Part shown: in pieces, positions 26,803 through 36,566 of the stretch | How positions within the stretch are numbered: position 1 is the stretch's first letter | Layout: the number at the start of each line of letters is the position of its first letter | Position numbers and translations under genes: made by a program | Origin: Alphaproteobacteria bacterium | GTDB lineage: Bacteria; Pseudomonadota; Alphaproteobacteria; Elsterales; Elsteraceae | Assembly (NCBI GenBank): GCA_013298565.1 | Contig: JAAFIC010000010.1 | Span: forward strand, 1 to 55,764 | Length of the DNA stretch: 55,764 nucleotides | Direction of reading: 5' to 3' | Notes under the pieces: generated by a model | What the model was told of the DNA's origin: nothing | What the model saw: only the letters and a program-made list of their open reading frames with translations | Database searches by the model: none

Positions 26803-27501
26803 TTATTCGCGCTTGCCCGCGTCATCCGGCTCCTGAAGAACCTTCCGCGCGAGGGCCAGGGTGATCGGTTTTTGCGCCGAGAGCGCGGCCTGATTAAGCT
26901 CGGTCGCAAGCCCAGCAATCGCGGCAAAACTGCGCTCGATGCGCGGCAACAGATAGCGCAGCACCGCAGGGTCGAGACTTGCCCCCAGGTCCGCTAAATG
27001 TTTTACCAGCAGGGCCGACAATAGCGCATCATCGGGCGGACTAATCTCCACCTGCGGTAAGGCCGCGAGGCGCGAGGCGAGATCGGGCAGGCGCACCGGC
27101 CAACGCGCCGCAGGCTCCCGCGCCACAATCAGCGCTTGGCCCTTTCGCTCCCGCAGAAGATTGAGCAGGTGAAACCAGGGGGCTTCGGCAGCAGGTTCTG
27201 GGTGCGACTCGGCGTGCAGATCAATCAGCAACCTCGCCCCCTGTGGGACCAGGGCATCGAGATCGACGCTCACCCCAGGCCGCGCGCGGGTGGCTCCGCT
27301 GCGCTGCGCCCAAACCGAGGCGAGATGGGATTTCCCCGCGCCCGCAGGCCCGTTGAGAACCAGCGCCGAGGCGGACCAGTCCGGCCAACGATCAATCCAC
27401 GCTACAGCCAGGGCGTTGCACGGCGTAATCAGAAAATCTTCCTCTCCCAAGGCCGGACGAAACCCGAGCGCGAGGGGGAGTTGAAGGGAGGATGCTGTCA
27501 T
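26803..27501 (-). CDS. hda: DnaA-homologous regulator Hda-like (AAA+ without DNA-binding domain)
   Basis: 232 residues from the ATG at 27501, which overlaps the stop of the preceding AI-2E gene as ATGA. Close to the start, QLPLALGF is a clamp-binding-type motif as in Hda, which docks on the sliding clamp to switch off DnaA-ATP. Walker A LNGPAGAGKSHLAS is intact, and the protein ends after the AAA+ lid region with no DnaA domain IV. In alphaproteobacteria the orthologue is HdaA. The longer reading frame upstream (to 27771) lies inside the AI-2E gene. Confidence 0.9.
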   Translation of the reverse strand: MTASSLQLPLALGFRPALGEEDFLITPCNALAVAWIDRWPDWSASALVLNGPAGAGKSHLASVWAQRSGATRARPGVSVDLDALVPQGARLLIDLHAESHPEPAAEAPWFHLLNLLRERKGQALIVAREPAARWPVRLPDLASRLAALPQVEISPPDDALLSALLVKHLADLGASLDPAVLRYLLPRIERSFAAIAGLATELNQAALSAQKPITLALARKVLQEPDDAGKRE

Positions 27502-28574
27502 TGGGCCGCAGGCGGGGGCGGCGGATCGTAAAGCTCGGAGGCAAGATAGTTTGCCACCCCAAACCGGACGAGCACCCCTATTACCGCCATGACCGGCACC
27601 GCCATCAAGACCCCCAGGAAACCGAACAGCGTGCCGCCCGCTAACAAGGCAAAGATAATCCAAACCGGATGCAGGCGCACACGGTCGCCCACCAGCCACG
27701 GCTGAAGCACATAGCCTTCCAGCACTTGACCGACCCCGAAAACCCCGGCCACGATAATCACTGGTAGCCATGAATCAAACTGTAGTACAGCAAGGCCAAC
27801 AGAGGTTAAGCCGCCAACGAACACCCCGACGAAGGGAATGAAGGACAATAACCCGGCAAGCAAACCAACAATAATCCCGAAATCGAGACCAACAATCCGC
27901 AAGCCAATTGCGTAAAATAGGCCAAGACTGAGGCATAGCAGCGCTTGCCCGCGCGCGAACCCGGAAAGAATCGCATCAATTTCACGGGCTTGCGCGCGGA
28001 TCGTCTCGGCGGCGCCAAGGGGCAACCACGAGTCGATTTTCGCAATCAACATATCCCAGTCGCGCAACAGGTAGAAGGCGACCACGGGTGTCACAAAAAT
28101 CAGCGAGAGAATGTTGACGACGGCAAGCCCGCCGACCAACAGATTGCCGATGAATTGTGCCACATAGCCCAAGGCTTTGCCTGCATCGGCCCCTGCGGCG
28201 GCGCGCAGGTTGATGATGTCGGCATCCGACACGCCAAAATCGCGCTGGGCATCGACCAGCCACAGGTTAGCCCGGTCTTGGATCGTCGTTAAAATGGTGG
28301 GAAGCCGCTGGGCCAGTTCTACCGCCTGAACCTGAATGATCGGCACGAACAGCAAAAGCACGAGAAAGCAGGTGAGAAAAAAGGCTAAGATAGTGACAAG
28401 ACTACCAAGCCCCCGCCCCAACCCACGCCGCTCTAACCAATCAACGGTTGGATCGAGGAAATAGGCAATCCCCGCCCCCGCCACGAAGGGCAGCAGCACT
28501 GGCGTAATATGCCACAGGATGATGAAGCCCAAAATGCCGAACCCAATCATCCAACGCCACTTATGCACGCTCAT
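27498..28574 (-). CDS. AI-2E family transporter (PerM-like)
   Basis: 358 residues from the ATG at 28574, overlapping the preceding stop as ATGA. About seven to eight hydrophobic helices, beginning WMIGFGILGFIILWHITPVLL, and the family blocks VAGAGIAYFLDPTVDWLERRG and LSFIPFVGVFVGGLTSVGLA. Members include TqsA and ion antiporters, so a role in autoinducer export cannot be assumed. An upstream extension to 28895 is antisense-free but runs through the phosphatidyltransferase gene in another frame and is rejected. Middle of a tightly coupled run: phosphatidyltransferase, AI-2E, hda. Confidence 0.92.
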   Translation of the reverse strand: MSVHKWRWMIGFGILGFIILWHITPVLLPFVAGAGIAYFLDPTVDWLERRGLGRGLGSLVTILAFFLTCFLVLLLFVPIIQVQAVELAQRLPTILTTIQDRANLWLVDAQRDFGVSDADIINLRAAAGADAGKALGYVAQFIGNLLVGGLAVVNILSLIFVTPVVAFYLLRDWDMLIAKIDSWLPLGAAETIRAQAREIDAILSGFARGQALLCLSLGLFYAIGLRIVGLDFGIIVGLLAGLLSFIPFVGVFVGGLTSVGLAVLQFDSWLPVIIVAGVFGVGQVLEGYVLQPWLVGDRVRLHPVWIIFALLAGGTLFGFLGVLMAVPVMAVIGVLVRFGVANYLASELYDPPPPPAAQ

Positions 28575-29170
28575 GCCTGCTCTCCCTTCGCCTGTCCAAT
28601 CAGGCGATGCCAGCGCCCGGCGTACATCAAACCGCTTACCGCAGTTGTCACGATCATCAGCGCCTCCAGTGCCAGGGTCAGCGGCTCGGCTCTTGCTGCC
28701 GACAGGCCCGTAAGCTGCGCCACCATTCCCGATTCGAGCGATAAAATCCAGGCAATCACAAAGACTTGCAAAAACGTGTTCACCTTCGATACGAGAATGG
28801 GGCGAATATCTGCGGGAAACTTGCGCCAGTGGCACCACGCCAACCCGCCAAGAATCATCACGTCGCGCCCTAAAACGAACAGCGTTACCGCCCAACTCAG
28901 CACGCCTTGGGCCGACAGCGCGATATACATGCTGACCAAGAGCAGCTTATCGGCAGCGGGATCGAGATAGGTGCCGAGGGTGGATTGCAGGCGAAAAACC
29001 CGCGCAATGGCACCATCCAGCGCGTCCGAGATTGCCGCGATCACAAAGAGCCAAAACCCCGTCATAAACTCTCCTTGCACGAAAGCTGTAACCGTAAACG
29101 GCACCAGCAGAATACGCGCGCAGGAGATGATGTTGGGGATATGACGGATTTTACGGCCCGGCGCGGGCAC
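28571..29170 (-). CDS. CDP-alcohol phosphatidyltransferase (PgsA-like)
   Basis: 199 residues, membrane protein. Begins IPNIISCARILLVPF, the usual PgsA N-terminus, with the catalytic motif D-x2-D-G-x2-A-R-x8-G-x3-D-x3-D in SDALDGAIARVFRLQSTLG-TYLDPAADKLL. Likely makes phosphatidylglycerol phosphate from CDP-diacylglycerol and glycerol 3-phosphate, although cardiolipin synthase of the same family is an alternative. Eleven bases after the DUF2066 gene and overlapping the AI-2E start. Confidence 0.9.
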   Translation of the reverse strand: MPAPGRKIRHIPNIISCARILLVPFTVTAFVQGEFMTGFWLFVIAAISDALDGAIARVFRLQSTLGTYLDPAADKLLLVSMYIALSAQGVLSWAVTLFVLGRDVMILGGLAWCHWRKFPADIRPILVSKVNTFLQVFVIAWILSLESGMVAQLTGLSAARAEPLTLALEALMIVTTAVSGLMYAGRWHRLIGQAKGEQA

Positions 29171-29181
29171 CTTCGCCTCCG

Positions 29182-30306
29182 TTATGGTGTTTTTGCGGGG
29201 GCAGGCGCGGTAGCACCACTGCCCGTAAAGCGTAGCACGTAACCGTCAGCCTCTTGGCTCAACTTCAACTCCCGCTGGGCGAGATTGCGGGTGGCCTGAT
29301 CGGTGGCAGCGGTTAGCGATAAATCAATCATCGCGTCGGTCTTGCTCAAGGTCTTCAAGGCTGCCCCGCGCACACCGGGAACGGCTTCGAGACGCTTCTT
29401 AACCTCGATCCAATCAGACAAGGCCCGCAGCGGCACTTTAACGACGAGGGTTTCGAGCACTGCCCCCGCGTCCCCACCCGTCGCCATAGTCTTTTGCGCC
29501 GCGCGGTCTTTTCGCCACAGGGCTTCTAGGTCTGCGATCATGCGGGTAACGATCCGGTCGTAGAAGGCTTCGCGGGTTTCACCGACAGTAAGCGCAAATC
29601 GCTCGTTAAAAATCGCCTGACCGGAGCGGCGCAGTGTTAAACTCCCACCATCGGCAGCGGTCACGAACTCCGCCACTAGCCCTTCGTAGGCGTCATATTT
29701 ACGCAGGAGCGGATCGAGCTTCAGCGGCGTTGCGTCGTAGGCGGAGGCAGGATTGAGCGCCGCCACATCAGCCTCATCGCCCTTTGCGAGCACCAGGGGT
29801 ACGAGACCCGTTTTAAGCGGGCGGGCGGCCAGCGCCTGACGCCACGGATTGCCCACTTCCCAAAGCTGAACCTTATCGCCCTCGCGAAACAGGGGCAGCA
29901 GCAGGAGCGGTTTCGGCGCGGCGCGCAACTCTTCGGCCCCTACTTGGCGCAGCAGCGCTCTAACCGAGGTGGGGCGGAAACGGTAGGTGAGCGTGCCAAG
30001 GTAGCGCACAGCAGAGCTTGTTTCTTTCTCCACCTCAAAACCTTCAAGCAGCGGGGCGATTTCTTTATCGGTAAAACCGAGCAGGCGGCTGGTATCGCCC
30101 CCCACCGCCACACGCTCGATCAGCTTACGCCACGCGCGGATTTGCCCTTCGGTGATACCAGAGTCGCGCGCTTGCGCCGCTGTGGCCGCCGTTTTATCAA
30201 TGGCGATCCCCGCCACGCTAAAGCTCTCATCCGCAGCCCCGCTCAGGCCAGAGCCGAGCAGAAGGGCAGTGACAGCCAGACCCGAAAGAAACCGACGAGC
30301 GCGCAT
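29182..30306 (-). CDS. DUF2066 protein, exported
   Basis: 374 residues. N-terminal signal peptide (FLSGLAVTALLLGSGLSGAA). The mature part has the DUF2066 features: FSVAGIAIDKTAATAAQARDSG, GQIRAWRKLIERV, then RYLGTLTYRFRPTSVRALLR, and a later domain with VKVPLRALSDWIEVKKRLEA. Function unknown; the family is widespread in proteobacteria and its divergence from purM is a conserved neighbourhood. First gene of the minus-strand run into the phosphatidyltransferase, AI-2E and hda. Confidence 0.88.
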   Translation of the reverse strand: MRARRFLSGLAVTALLLGSGLSGAADESFSVAGIAIDKTAATAAQARDSGITEGQIRAWRKLIERVAVGGDTSRLLGFTDKEIAPLLEGFEVEKETSSAVRYLGTLTYRFRPTSVRALLRQVGAEELRAAPKPLLLLPLFREGDKVQLWEVGNPWRQALAARPLKTGLVPLVLAKGDEADVAALNPASAYDATPLKLDPLLRKYDAYEGLVAEFVTAADGGSLTLRRSGQAIFNERFALTVGETREAFYDRIVTRMIADLEALWRKDRAAQKTMATGGDAGAVLETLVVKVPLRALSDWIEVKKRLEAVPGVRGAALKTLSKTDAMIDLSLTAATDQATRNLAQRELKLSQEADGYVLRFTGSGATAPAPAKTP

Positions 30307-30482
30307 TCTGGAACATCCCCTTATCGTGGCGAAACCACCAATCGCCGCCCCTGTTGTATCTCAGCCGGTGCCCGAAAGTCATCCGCTGTGATGAAGTTCG
30401 CCCGCATTGCAATCGCGCGCCGTTTCGCTATTGTCCCAGCAAAATTCTGACCAAGACCGCCATCGGGCGATAGAGGTGCGCT

Positions 30483-31544
30483 ATTTCTAACGAACGGACC
30501 TACCGGCACGCCGGTGTTGATATCGACGCGGGCAACGCGCTCGTCGATGCGATTAAACCCCTGGCAAAATCCACCGCGCGGCGCGGGGCCGATGCCTCCT
30601 TGGGCGGTTTTGGTGCTTTGTTCGATCTAAAGGCGGCGGGCTTTACCGATCCGCTGTTGGTCGCTACCACCGATGGCGTTGGCACGAAGCTGAAGCTCGC
30701 GATCGAGACCGGTTATCACGATACGGTCGGGATTGATTTGGTTGCCATGTGCGTTAACGATTTGGTCGTGCAAGGGGCAGAACCCCTGCTGTTCCTCGAT
30801 TATTATGCCACCGGTAAGCTAGACGTTGCGGCGGGCCGCGCCATCGTTGCCGGGATTGCCGAGGGTTGCCGTCAAGCGGGCTGCGCGCTGATCGGCGGCG
30901 AGACGGCGGAAATGCCGGGGCTTTACGCCGACGGCGACTATGATCTGGCTGGGTTTTCGGTCGGCGCGGTCGAACGCAGCCAAGTGGTGACGGGCCGCGA
31001 GGTTGTGGCGGGCGATGTGGTTATCGGTCTTAAATCAAGTGGCGTCCACTCCAACGGCTTCTCGCTGGTCCGGCGCATTCTGGCGGAAGACGGCATAAAC
31101 TTGTCGGACGATGCCCCCTTCGCCCCCGGCACCACCGTTGGCCACGCCTTGTTGATACCAACGCGGATTTACGTGAAATCCTGCCTCGCCGCGCTGAAAG
31201 CCGTGACGGTGAAAGCCTTTGCCCACATCACTGGCGGCGGGCTGACCGAGAATATCCCCCGTGTACTGCCGAATGGTTTAGGCGCCATCCTGGATGGAAC
31301 AACGTGGCAGGCCCCTGCCGTGATGGGCTGGCTCGCCAGCCGGGGCGTGGCCCTTACGGAAATGGCGCGCGTGTTCAACTGCGGTCTCGGCATGGTTATC
31401 GTTGTGGCAGAGGCCGATGCGCCCGCCGCCCTCAAAACCCTGACCGAAGCCGGGGAAACCGCGACCATCGTTGGCCGCATCGAAGCCGCCAGGGGTGACG
31501 AGCGGGTTCATATTCAGAATCTTGGCGCGGCATGGCGCGCGTAA
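30483..31544 (+). CDS. purM: Phosphoribosylformylglycinamidine cyclo-ligase, apparent AUU start
   Basis: 353 residues if started at the ATT at 30483. Makes aminoimidazole ribonucleotide in purine synthesis. The reading frame is open back to the stop at 30471 and encodes the conserved N-terminus [20 protein letters not shown], so the TTG at 30600 would cut off 39 family residues. Between the stop and this block there is no ATG, GTG or TTG in frame. AGAGG ends six bases before the ATT, an ideal ribosome site. Other family blocks: [63 protein letters not shown]. Overlaps purN by 13 bases. Confidence 0.92.
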   Translation: MSNERTYRHAGVDIDAGNALVDAIKPLAKSTARRGADASLGGFGALFDLKAAGFTDPLLVATTDGVGTKLKLAIETGYHDTVGIDLVAMCVNDLVVQGAEPLLFLDYYATGKLDVAAGRAIVAGIAEGCRQAGCALIGGETAEMPGLYADGDYDLAGFSVGAVERSQVVTGREVVAGDVVIGLKSSGVHSNGFSLVRRILAEDGINLSDDAPFAPGTTVGHALLIPTRIYVKSCLAALKAVTVKAFAHITGGGLTENIPRVLPNGLGAILDGTTWQAPAVMGWLASRGVALTEMARVFNCGLGMVIVVAEADAPAALKTLTEAGETATIVGRIEAARGDERVHIQNLGAAWRA

Positions 31545-32185
31545 AGCTGGGTTGCCTGATTTCGGGGCGCGGCTCCAATCTGCAAGCGCTGATTGATGCC
31601 TGCGCCACTCCCGATTTCCCGGCGGAAATCGGATTGGTGATCTCCAATAAGCCCGGCGTGCAGGGGTTGGAGCGGGCCGCGAAAGCTGGGATTCCGACGC
31701 AGGTAATCCGCCACGCGGCATTCCAAGGCCGCGCGGCCTTTGATGCGGCGCTGGATGCTGCTTTGCGCGCGGCAGGGGTAGAAATCGTGTGCCTGGCCGG
31801 GTTCATGCGCCTGCTAACGCCGGAGTTCGTGACCGGCTGGGGCGATAAGATTGTGAATATCCACCCCTCCCTGCTGCCCGCCTTCAAAGGGCTTGACACC
31901 CACCAGCGCGCCCTCGATAGCGGCGCGCGGTTTGCAGGCTGCACAGTTCACATCGTCCGCCCAGCGATGGACGAAGGCCCGATTCTGCTGCAAGCCGCCG
32001 TGCCGATTCTGGATGACGATACGGAAGCGAGCCTGGCTGCGCGCATCCTCACGGCTGAACACCGCGCCTATCCCGAAGCCGTGCGCTTGCTGGCCGAAGG
32101 CCGTGTTCGGGTGAACGGTTTGCGTTGCCATTTTGATGCGCCCGCTAATCCCGTGCCACAGTTCAACCCGTCTTGTCGCCAATAG
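31532..32185 (+). CDS. purN: Phosphoribosylglycinamide formyltransferase
   Basis: 217 residues. Transfers a formyl group from 10-formyltetrahydrofolate to GAR in purine synthesis. Family blocks: [14 protein letters not shown] at the N-terminus, [14 protein letters not shown], and the active-site region [20 protein letters not shown] with catalytic Asn-His and the later Asp of [11 protein letters not shown]. Starts inside the end of purM, so the pair is coupled. Confidence 0.96.
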   Translation: MARVKLGCLISGRGSNLQALIDACATPDFPAEIGLVISNKPGVQGLERAAKAGIPTQVIRHAAFQGRAAFDAALDAALRAAGVEIVCLAGFMRLLTPEFVTGWGDKIVNIHPSLLPAFKGLDTHQRALDSGARFAGCTVHIVRPAMDEGPILLQAAVPILDDDTEASLAARILTAEHRAYPEAVRLLAEGRVRVNGLRCHFDAPANPVPQFNPSCRQ

Positions 32186-32284
32186 GGTTTTTTCTGATGG
32201 AGAAAGCCACGGGTTACAGCCTGTTGCCTGAACGCAGGATTTTGGGTATCACCCTGTCAGACCCTTCCTAACGAGGACCGCAGA

Positions 32285-32419
32285 ATGGCCAATATTGCCG
32301 AAATGGAAAAACGTCACGCCGCCTTTTATAGCCGCGTTTTGAAAGCCATGACCTACACGGGCGTTGCCATTGCGGTTCTGCTGGCGGTGATGGCAGCAAC
32401 GCTGATCCATCACAAATAG
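32285..32419 (+). CDS. aa3-type cytochrome c oxidase subunit IV (44 residues)
   Basis: A 44-codon gene starting at the ATG at 32285, with GAGGAC seven bases upstream. It encodes a charged amphipathic start (MANIAEMEKRHAAFYSRVLK) and then a single membrane helix TYTGVAIAVLLAVMAATLIH, the pattern of the small subunit IV of alphaproteobacterial aa3 oxidases. That subunit is a peripheral one-helix part of cytochrome aa3; other oxidase genes are not in the window. The strong terminator just downstream supports a separate small transcription unit. Confidence 0.8.
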   Translation: MANIAEMEKRHAAFYSRVLKAMTYTGVAIAVLLAVMAATLIHHK

Positions 32420-32444
32420 GTTAAATCAGACCGCTGCATATAAA

Positions 32445-32478
32445 AAACCCCGGCAGTCACCTGCCGGGGTTTCTGCTT
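32445..32478. terminator. Bidirectional terminator between the oxidase subunit and ndk
   Basis: Perfect 12-base stem AAACCCCGGCAG (32445-32456) and complement (32461-32472), four-base loop TCAC, A-run before and T-rich bases after. Serves both convergent genes. Confidence 0.92.
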
Positions 32479-32493
32479 TAGGCGATCAAAGCC

Positions 32494-32916
32494 TTAGCCG
32501 ACGATTTCGGTTCCGGCGAAGAAGTAGGCGATTTCATTCGCAGCGTTTTCGAGCGAATCCGAGCCATGAACCGAGTTAGCTTCAATCGACTCGGCAAACT
32601 CGCGGCGAATGGTGCCGGGTTCGGCCTTCGACGGATCGGTTGCGCCCATGATTTCGCGATTGCGGGTTACGGCGTTTTCGCCTTGCAGCACCTGCGCCAC
32701 AACCGGACCTGAGATCATGAAGGACACGAGTTCGCCAAAGAACGGGCGAGCCTTATGGACTTCGTAGAATTTTTCGGCCTGAGCCTGCGACAGCCACAGG
32801 CGCTTTTGCGCGACGATCTTCAGGCCAGCTTCTTCAAAGCGGGCATTGATCTTGCCGGTTAGATCGCGGCGAGTGGCATCGGGCTTCAGGATCGAGAGGG
32901 TACGTTCCAACGCCAT
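32494..32916 (-). CDS. ndk: Nucleoside diphosphate kinase
   Basis: 140 residues. Balances nucleoside triphosphates using ATP via a phosphohistidine. Begins [20 protein letters not shown]; the active-site histidine is in the block [12 protein letters not shown], and [19 protein letters not shown] is the conserved nucleotide-binding loop. Single gene ending at the shared terminator; metH ends 123 bases upstream on the same strand. Confidence 0.97.
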   Translation of the reverse strand: MALERTLSILKPDATRRDLTGKINARFEEAGLKIVAQKRLWLSQAQAEKFYEVHKARPFFGELVSFMISGPVVAQVLQGENAVTRNREIMGATDPSKAEPGTIRREFAESIEANSVHGSDSLENAANEIAYFFAGTEIVG

Positions 32917-33039
32917 GTCGGCATAACTCCAGTGGTGAGCGACTGAAGGAGCGGCCCACGACCTGCGGCCCGCCCTGCTTCAGACTTAAATAGCGTGCGG
33001 GTTATACCCGCCTCCCCCCTTAACAGGCAAGGTCCAAAG

Positions 33040-36000
33040 CTAAACCGAGAAATACTTTGCCTGCGGATGCAGCACGACAATGGCAGAGGTTGACTGTTCG
33101 GGATGAAGTTGATCTTCGTCCGATAGGTTCACACCAATCTGCTCCCCGCCCAGCAGTTTCATCAACAAATGTTGATCCGCAAGATTAGGGCAAGCCGGAT
33201 ACCCAAAGGAATAGCGGCTGCCGCGATACCCTTGTTTCAACATTTTTTCAATCTCGCGATCATCTTCCGCCGCATAGCCCAGTTCGGCCCGAATGCGCTT
33301 GTGAACATATTCGGCCATCGCTTCGGCCATCTCAACGCCCAGGCCGTGAAGATAGAGATAATCCTGGTAGCGGTTTTCGGCGAACCAATCGCGCGCCACA
33401 TCGGCCACCTTCTGCCCCATCGTCACGACTTGAAGGCCAATCACATCGCGCTGCGGATCGTGAAAATCGCGAAAGAAATCGGCGATGCACAGGCCCTGGT
33501 CGCCCGCCTGACGCGGTAGCGTAAAGCGGCCAACTTCGGTGGTGCCGTCCTCCTCGAACAACACCACATCGTTGCCATCGCCCGCGCATTTCCAATACCC
33601 GTAAACGGCTTGAGGCCGCAGAATATCGTCCGTCTGGCACAGGTCGAGCATCCGTTTCAGGATGGGTTTCACTTCCTGCGCCGCCCAGGATTTGAACTCG
33701 TCTAACGACTTGCCCATTTTGCGAAAGCCCCACTGAAACTGAAACAGCATAGTTTCGTTCAAATAGGGCACCAAGGTTGCCACCGGCACCCGCGCTAACA
33801 CACGCGGCCCCCAAAACGGCGGATTGGGCGAGATCACGTCGCGGTGAAGCTCTTGGCGGCGCGTGCGGATTTCGTCGGCATCGACCGGGCGGCGCTCGGC
33901 ATTGGCGGCTTGGCCCAGAATACGCTTCGTGTTCGTCGGGCGGCCTGCCCGCTTCTCTTGCGTTCCCGCGACATAGCTATCGAAACTGCCGCCAACCACC
34001 TTATCCATCAGCGATAAGCCATCGAACGCATCGCGGGCATAGGCAACGCGCTGACCGCCATAGGCCGTAACGCAATCTTCTTCAACGAACTTGCGCGTTA
34101 GCGCGGCACCGCCCAGCAGCACGGGAACGTCGATCCCTTCGCGGCGCAACTCTTGAAGATTGTCTTTCATAATGACCGTGGATTTAACCAGCAGGCCCGA
34201 CATGCCAATGGCATCGGCCTTATACTCTTTCGCAGCATTGAGGATGGTCGCAATCGGTTGCTTGATACCGAGGTTCACCACGCGGTAGCCATTGTTGGTG
34301 AGGATGATATCGACAAGGTTCTTACCGATGTCATGCACATCGCCCTTTACGGTGGCGAGCACGATGGTGCCTTTCTCCTGCCCTTCGATTTTTTCCATAA
34401 AGGGTTCGAGATAGGCTACTGCCGTTTTCATGGTTTCGGCGGATTGCAACACGAACGGAAGCTGCATCTTGCCCGCACCAAACAACTCACCAACGACCTT
34501 CATGCCGTCGAGGAGAAAATTATTGATGATGGTGAGCGGCGGATGGGCTTTCATCGCCTCAGCCAACTCCCCTTCAAGGCCCAAACGGTCGCCATCAACA
34601 ATGCGGTCTTTCAGGCGCTCCTCAACCGTTTCAGCCCGTTTGCGCGCGACTTTAGCAACTGCCTGCCGACCCTCGAACAACCCTAAGAAGACTTGCAAGG
34701 GATCATACCCCTCGCGTCTGCGGTCGAAGATCAAATCTTCCGCCACGCGAACCTCTTCTTCCGGGATTTTATGCAGCGGCGTGATCTTGGAGAGATGCAC
34801 AATCGCCCCGGTTAAACCGCGCTTGGCGGCGTGATCGAGAAAAACCGAGTTCAGCACGTGGCGCGCGGCAGGGTTCAGCCCGAAGGAGATATTCGACAGC
34901 CCCAGGATGATCTGGCAGTCGGGCAGCTCTTTAGCGATCCGCTCGATAGCTTCTAACGTCCAAAGGCCCAGTTTCCGGTCGTCCTCATTGCCCGTGCAGA
35001 TGGTAAAAGTCAGTGGATCGAACATCAAATCCGATGCAGGCAGACCGTAGCGGTTGACCGCGAAATCATAGAGCCGATGGGCAATTTCGAGCTTACGATC
35101 AACGTCCTTCGCCATCCCCTCTTCATCAATGGTAAGCGCAATCACTGCCGTGCCGAAGCGTTTGGCGAGTTCCATGCGCTGATCGGCAGGTACTTCGCCA
35201 TCCTCGAAGTTGATCGAGTTCAGAATGGCTTTGCCGCCGTAGAGCTTCAACGCGGCCTCTAGCACAGGCAGTTCGGTGGAGTCGATCACCAACGGCGCAT
35301 TAACCGAGCCACGCATCCGGCTAACGGCCTGGGTCATATCGTCAATTTCATCGCGCCCAACAAAGGCGGTGCAAAGATCGAGCGTGTGCGAGCCTTCCTT
35401 TACCTGCTCCCGCCCCATCGCAACGCACCCATCCCAGTCGCCGGCCTCTTGCAACTCGCGGAATTTCTTCGAGCCATTGGCATTGCAGCGCTCACCGATA
35501 GACAGGTAGGCGTTTTCCTGACGCAGCGGCACGGCGGTATAGAGCGAGGCGACTGAGGGCACCCACTGCGGTTTCCGTTCCATCGGCACCGGACGGCCCA
35601 AGGAGTTGGCGGTTTGCGCGTCCAGCCGTCGCAGCATTTGATCCAGCGCGCGAATATGCTCAGGGCGCGTGCCGCAGCAGCCGCCGACCATATTGATACC
35701 ATCTTCCCGAATGAAGCGTTCCAGCCACATCGCCAAATCTTGCGCGGAAAGCGGATAATGGGTTTTACCGTCCACAAGCTCTGGCAGGCCCGCGTTCGGC
35801 TGAACGGAAATTAGCCCCGGCCAGCTTTCGCCCAACCACTTAACATGCTCGGCCATTTCCTGCGGACCCGTGGCGCAGTTAAGCCCCATAACATCCACAT
35901 CGAGCGAATGGATCACCGCTGCCGCTGCCGAAATATCAGCGCCAACCAGCAGGGTTCCTGTAGTTTCTACCGTTACCTGCACCAGTAGCCCGATGGATTT

Positions 36001-36543
36001 TCCGGCCTCTTTGCGCGCGCGCTTCGTGCCATTGACCGCCGCTTTAATCTGAAGCGGGTCTTGGCAAGTTTCGATAAGGATTGAATCCACACCGCCTGCA
36101 ATCAGGCCCGCCGCTTGTACGTAGAAGGAATCTTCAAGGCTTTGATAATCAATATGCCCAAGGCTGGGTAAGCGCGTCCCCGGCCCGATGGAGCCGAGGA
36201 TAAAGCGCTGCCGCCCGTCCGCCTTAAACTGGTCGCGGGTATCGTTCGCGTGTTGCCCTGCGAGGCGGTTAAGCTCGAAGGCTTCATCTTGCAAGCCAAA
36301 CTCCGCCAGCGTGATCGGCGCGCCGCCGAAGCTGTTGGTCTGAACGATGTCCGACCCGGCCCCGTAATAGTTTCCATGAATCTCGCGAACAATATCGGGG
36401 CGCGATTTATTCAGAATCTCGGTGCAGTTTTCCTGCCCCAGATAATCGCGGTCCACGTCCAAATCCATCGCCTGCACGAGCGCGCCCGTGCCGCCATCGC
36501 ATAGGAGAACCCGCTGTTTGAGGGCGGTCAGAAAATCACTCAT
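33040..36543 (-). CDS. metH: Cobalamin-dependent methionine synthase
   Basis: 1167 residues from the ATG at 36543, the full four-module length. Methylates homocysteine using methyltetrahydrofolate and cobalamin. The homocysteine module (about 1-330) has zinc cysteines in GLNCATG and VGGCCGTRPEHI; the pterin module starts near LSIGERCNANGSKKFRELQ; the cobalamin module has the cap and DVHDIGKNLVD with the cobalt-ligating histidine; the C-terminal AdoMet reactivation domain ends with RGSRYSFGYPACPNLADQ. Needs vitamin B12. Third gene of sahR-metF-metH; metF ends 23 bases upstream. Confidence 0.97.
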   Translation of the reverse strand: MSDFLTALKQRVLLCDGGTGALVQAMDLDVDRDYLGQENCTEILNKSRPDIVREIHGNYYGAGSDIVQTNSFGGAPITLAEFGLQDEAFELNRLAGQHANDTRDQFKADGRQRFILGSIGPGTRLPSLGHIDYQSLEDSFYVQAAGLIAGGVDSILIETCQDPLQIKAAVNGTKRARKEAGKSIGLLVQVTVETTGTLLVGADISAAAAVIHSLDVDVMGLNCATGPQEMAEHVKWLGESWPGLISVQPNAGLPELVDGKTHYPLSAQDLAMWLERFIREDGINMVGGCCGTRPEHIRALDQMLRRLDAQTANSLGRPVPMERKPQWVPSVASLYTAVPLRQENAYLSIGERCNANGSKKFRELQEAGDWDGCVAMGREQVKEGSHTLDLCTAFVGRDEIDDMTQAVSRMRGSVNAPLVIDSTELPVLEAALKLYGGKAILNSINFEDGEVPADQRMELAKRFGTAVIALTIDEEGMAKDVDRKLEIAHRLYDFAVNRYGLPASDLMFDPLTFTICTGNEDDRKLGLWTLEAIERIAKELPDCQIILGLSNISFGLNPAARHVLNSVFLDHAAKRGLTGAIVHLSKITPLHKIPEEEVRVAEDLIFDRRREGYDPLQVFLGLFEGRQAVAKVARKRAETVEERLKDRIVDGDRLGLEGELAEAMKAHPPLTIINNFLLDGMKVVGELFGAGKMQLPFVLQSAETMKTAVAYLEPFMEKIEGQEKGTIVLATVKGDVHDIGKNLVDIILTNNGYRVVNLGIKQPIATILNAAKEYKADAIGMSGLLVKSTVIMKDNLQELRREGIDVPVLLGGAALTRKFVEEDCVTAYGGQRVAYARDAFDGLSLMDKVVGGSFDSYVAGTQEKRAGRPTNTKRILGQAANAERRPVDADEIRTRRQELHRDVISPNPPFWGPRVLARVPVATLVPYLNETMLFQFQWGFRKMGKSLDEFKSWAAQEVKPILKRMLDLCQTDDILRPQAVYGYWKCAGDGNDVVLFEEDGTTEVGRFTLPRQAGDQGLCIADFFRDFHDPQRDVIGLQVVTMGQKVADVARDWFAENRYQDYLYLHGLGVEMAEAMAEYVHKRIRAELGYAAEDDREIEKMLKQGYRGSRYSFGYPACPNLADQHLLMKLLGGEQIGVNLSDEDQLHPEQSTSAIVVLHPQAKYFSV

Positions 36544-36566
36544 AGCGCATCTCTCTCCAGCACAGG

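Noticed and set aside
27502-27771. Upstream extension of hda
   Set aside because: It lies inside the AI-2E coding region in another frame and has low-complexity Gly/Arg/Ala composition; the ATGA overlap fixes the hda start at 27501.
32997-33011. Small hairpin GCGGGT-TAT-ACCCGC after metH
   Set aside because: Only six pairs and no T-run on the minus strand, so I do not call it a terminator.
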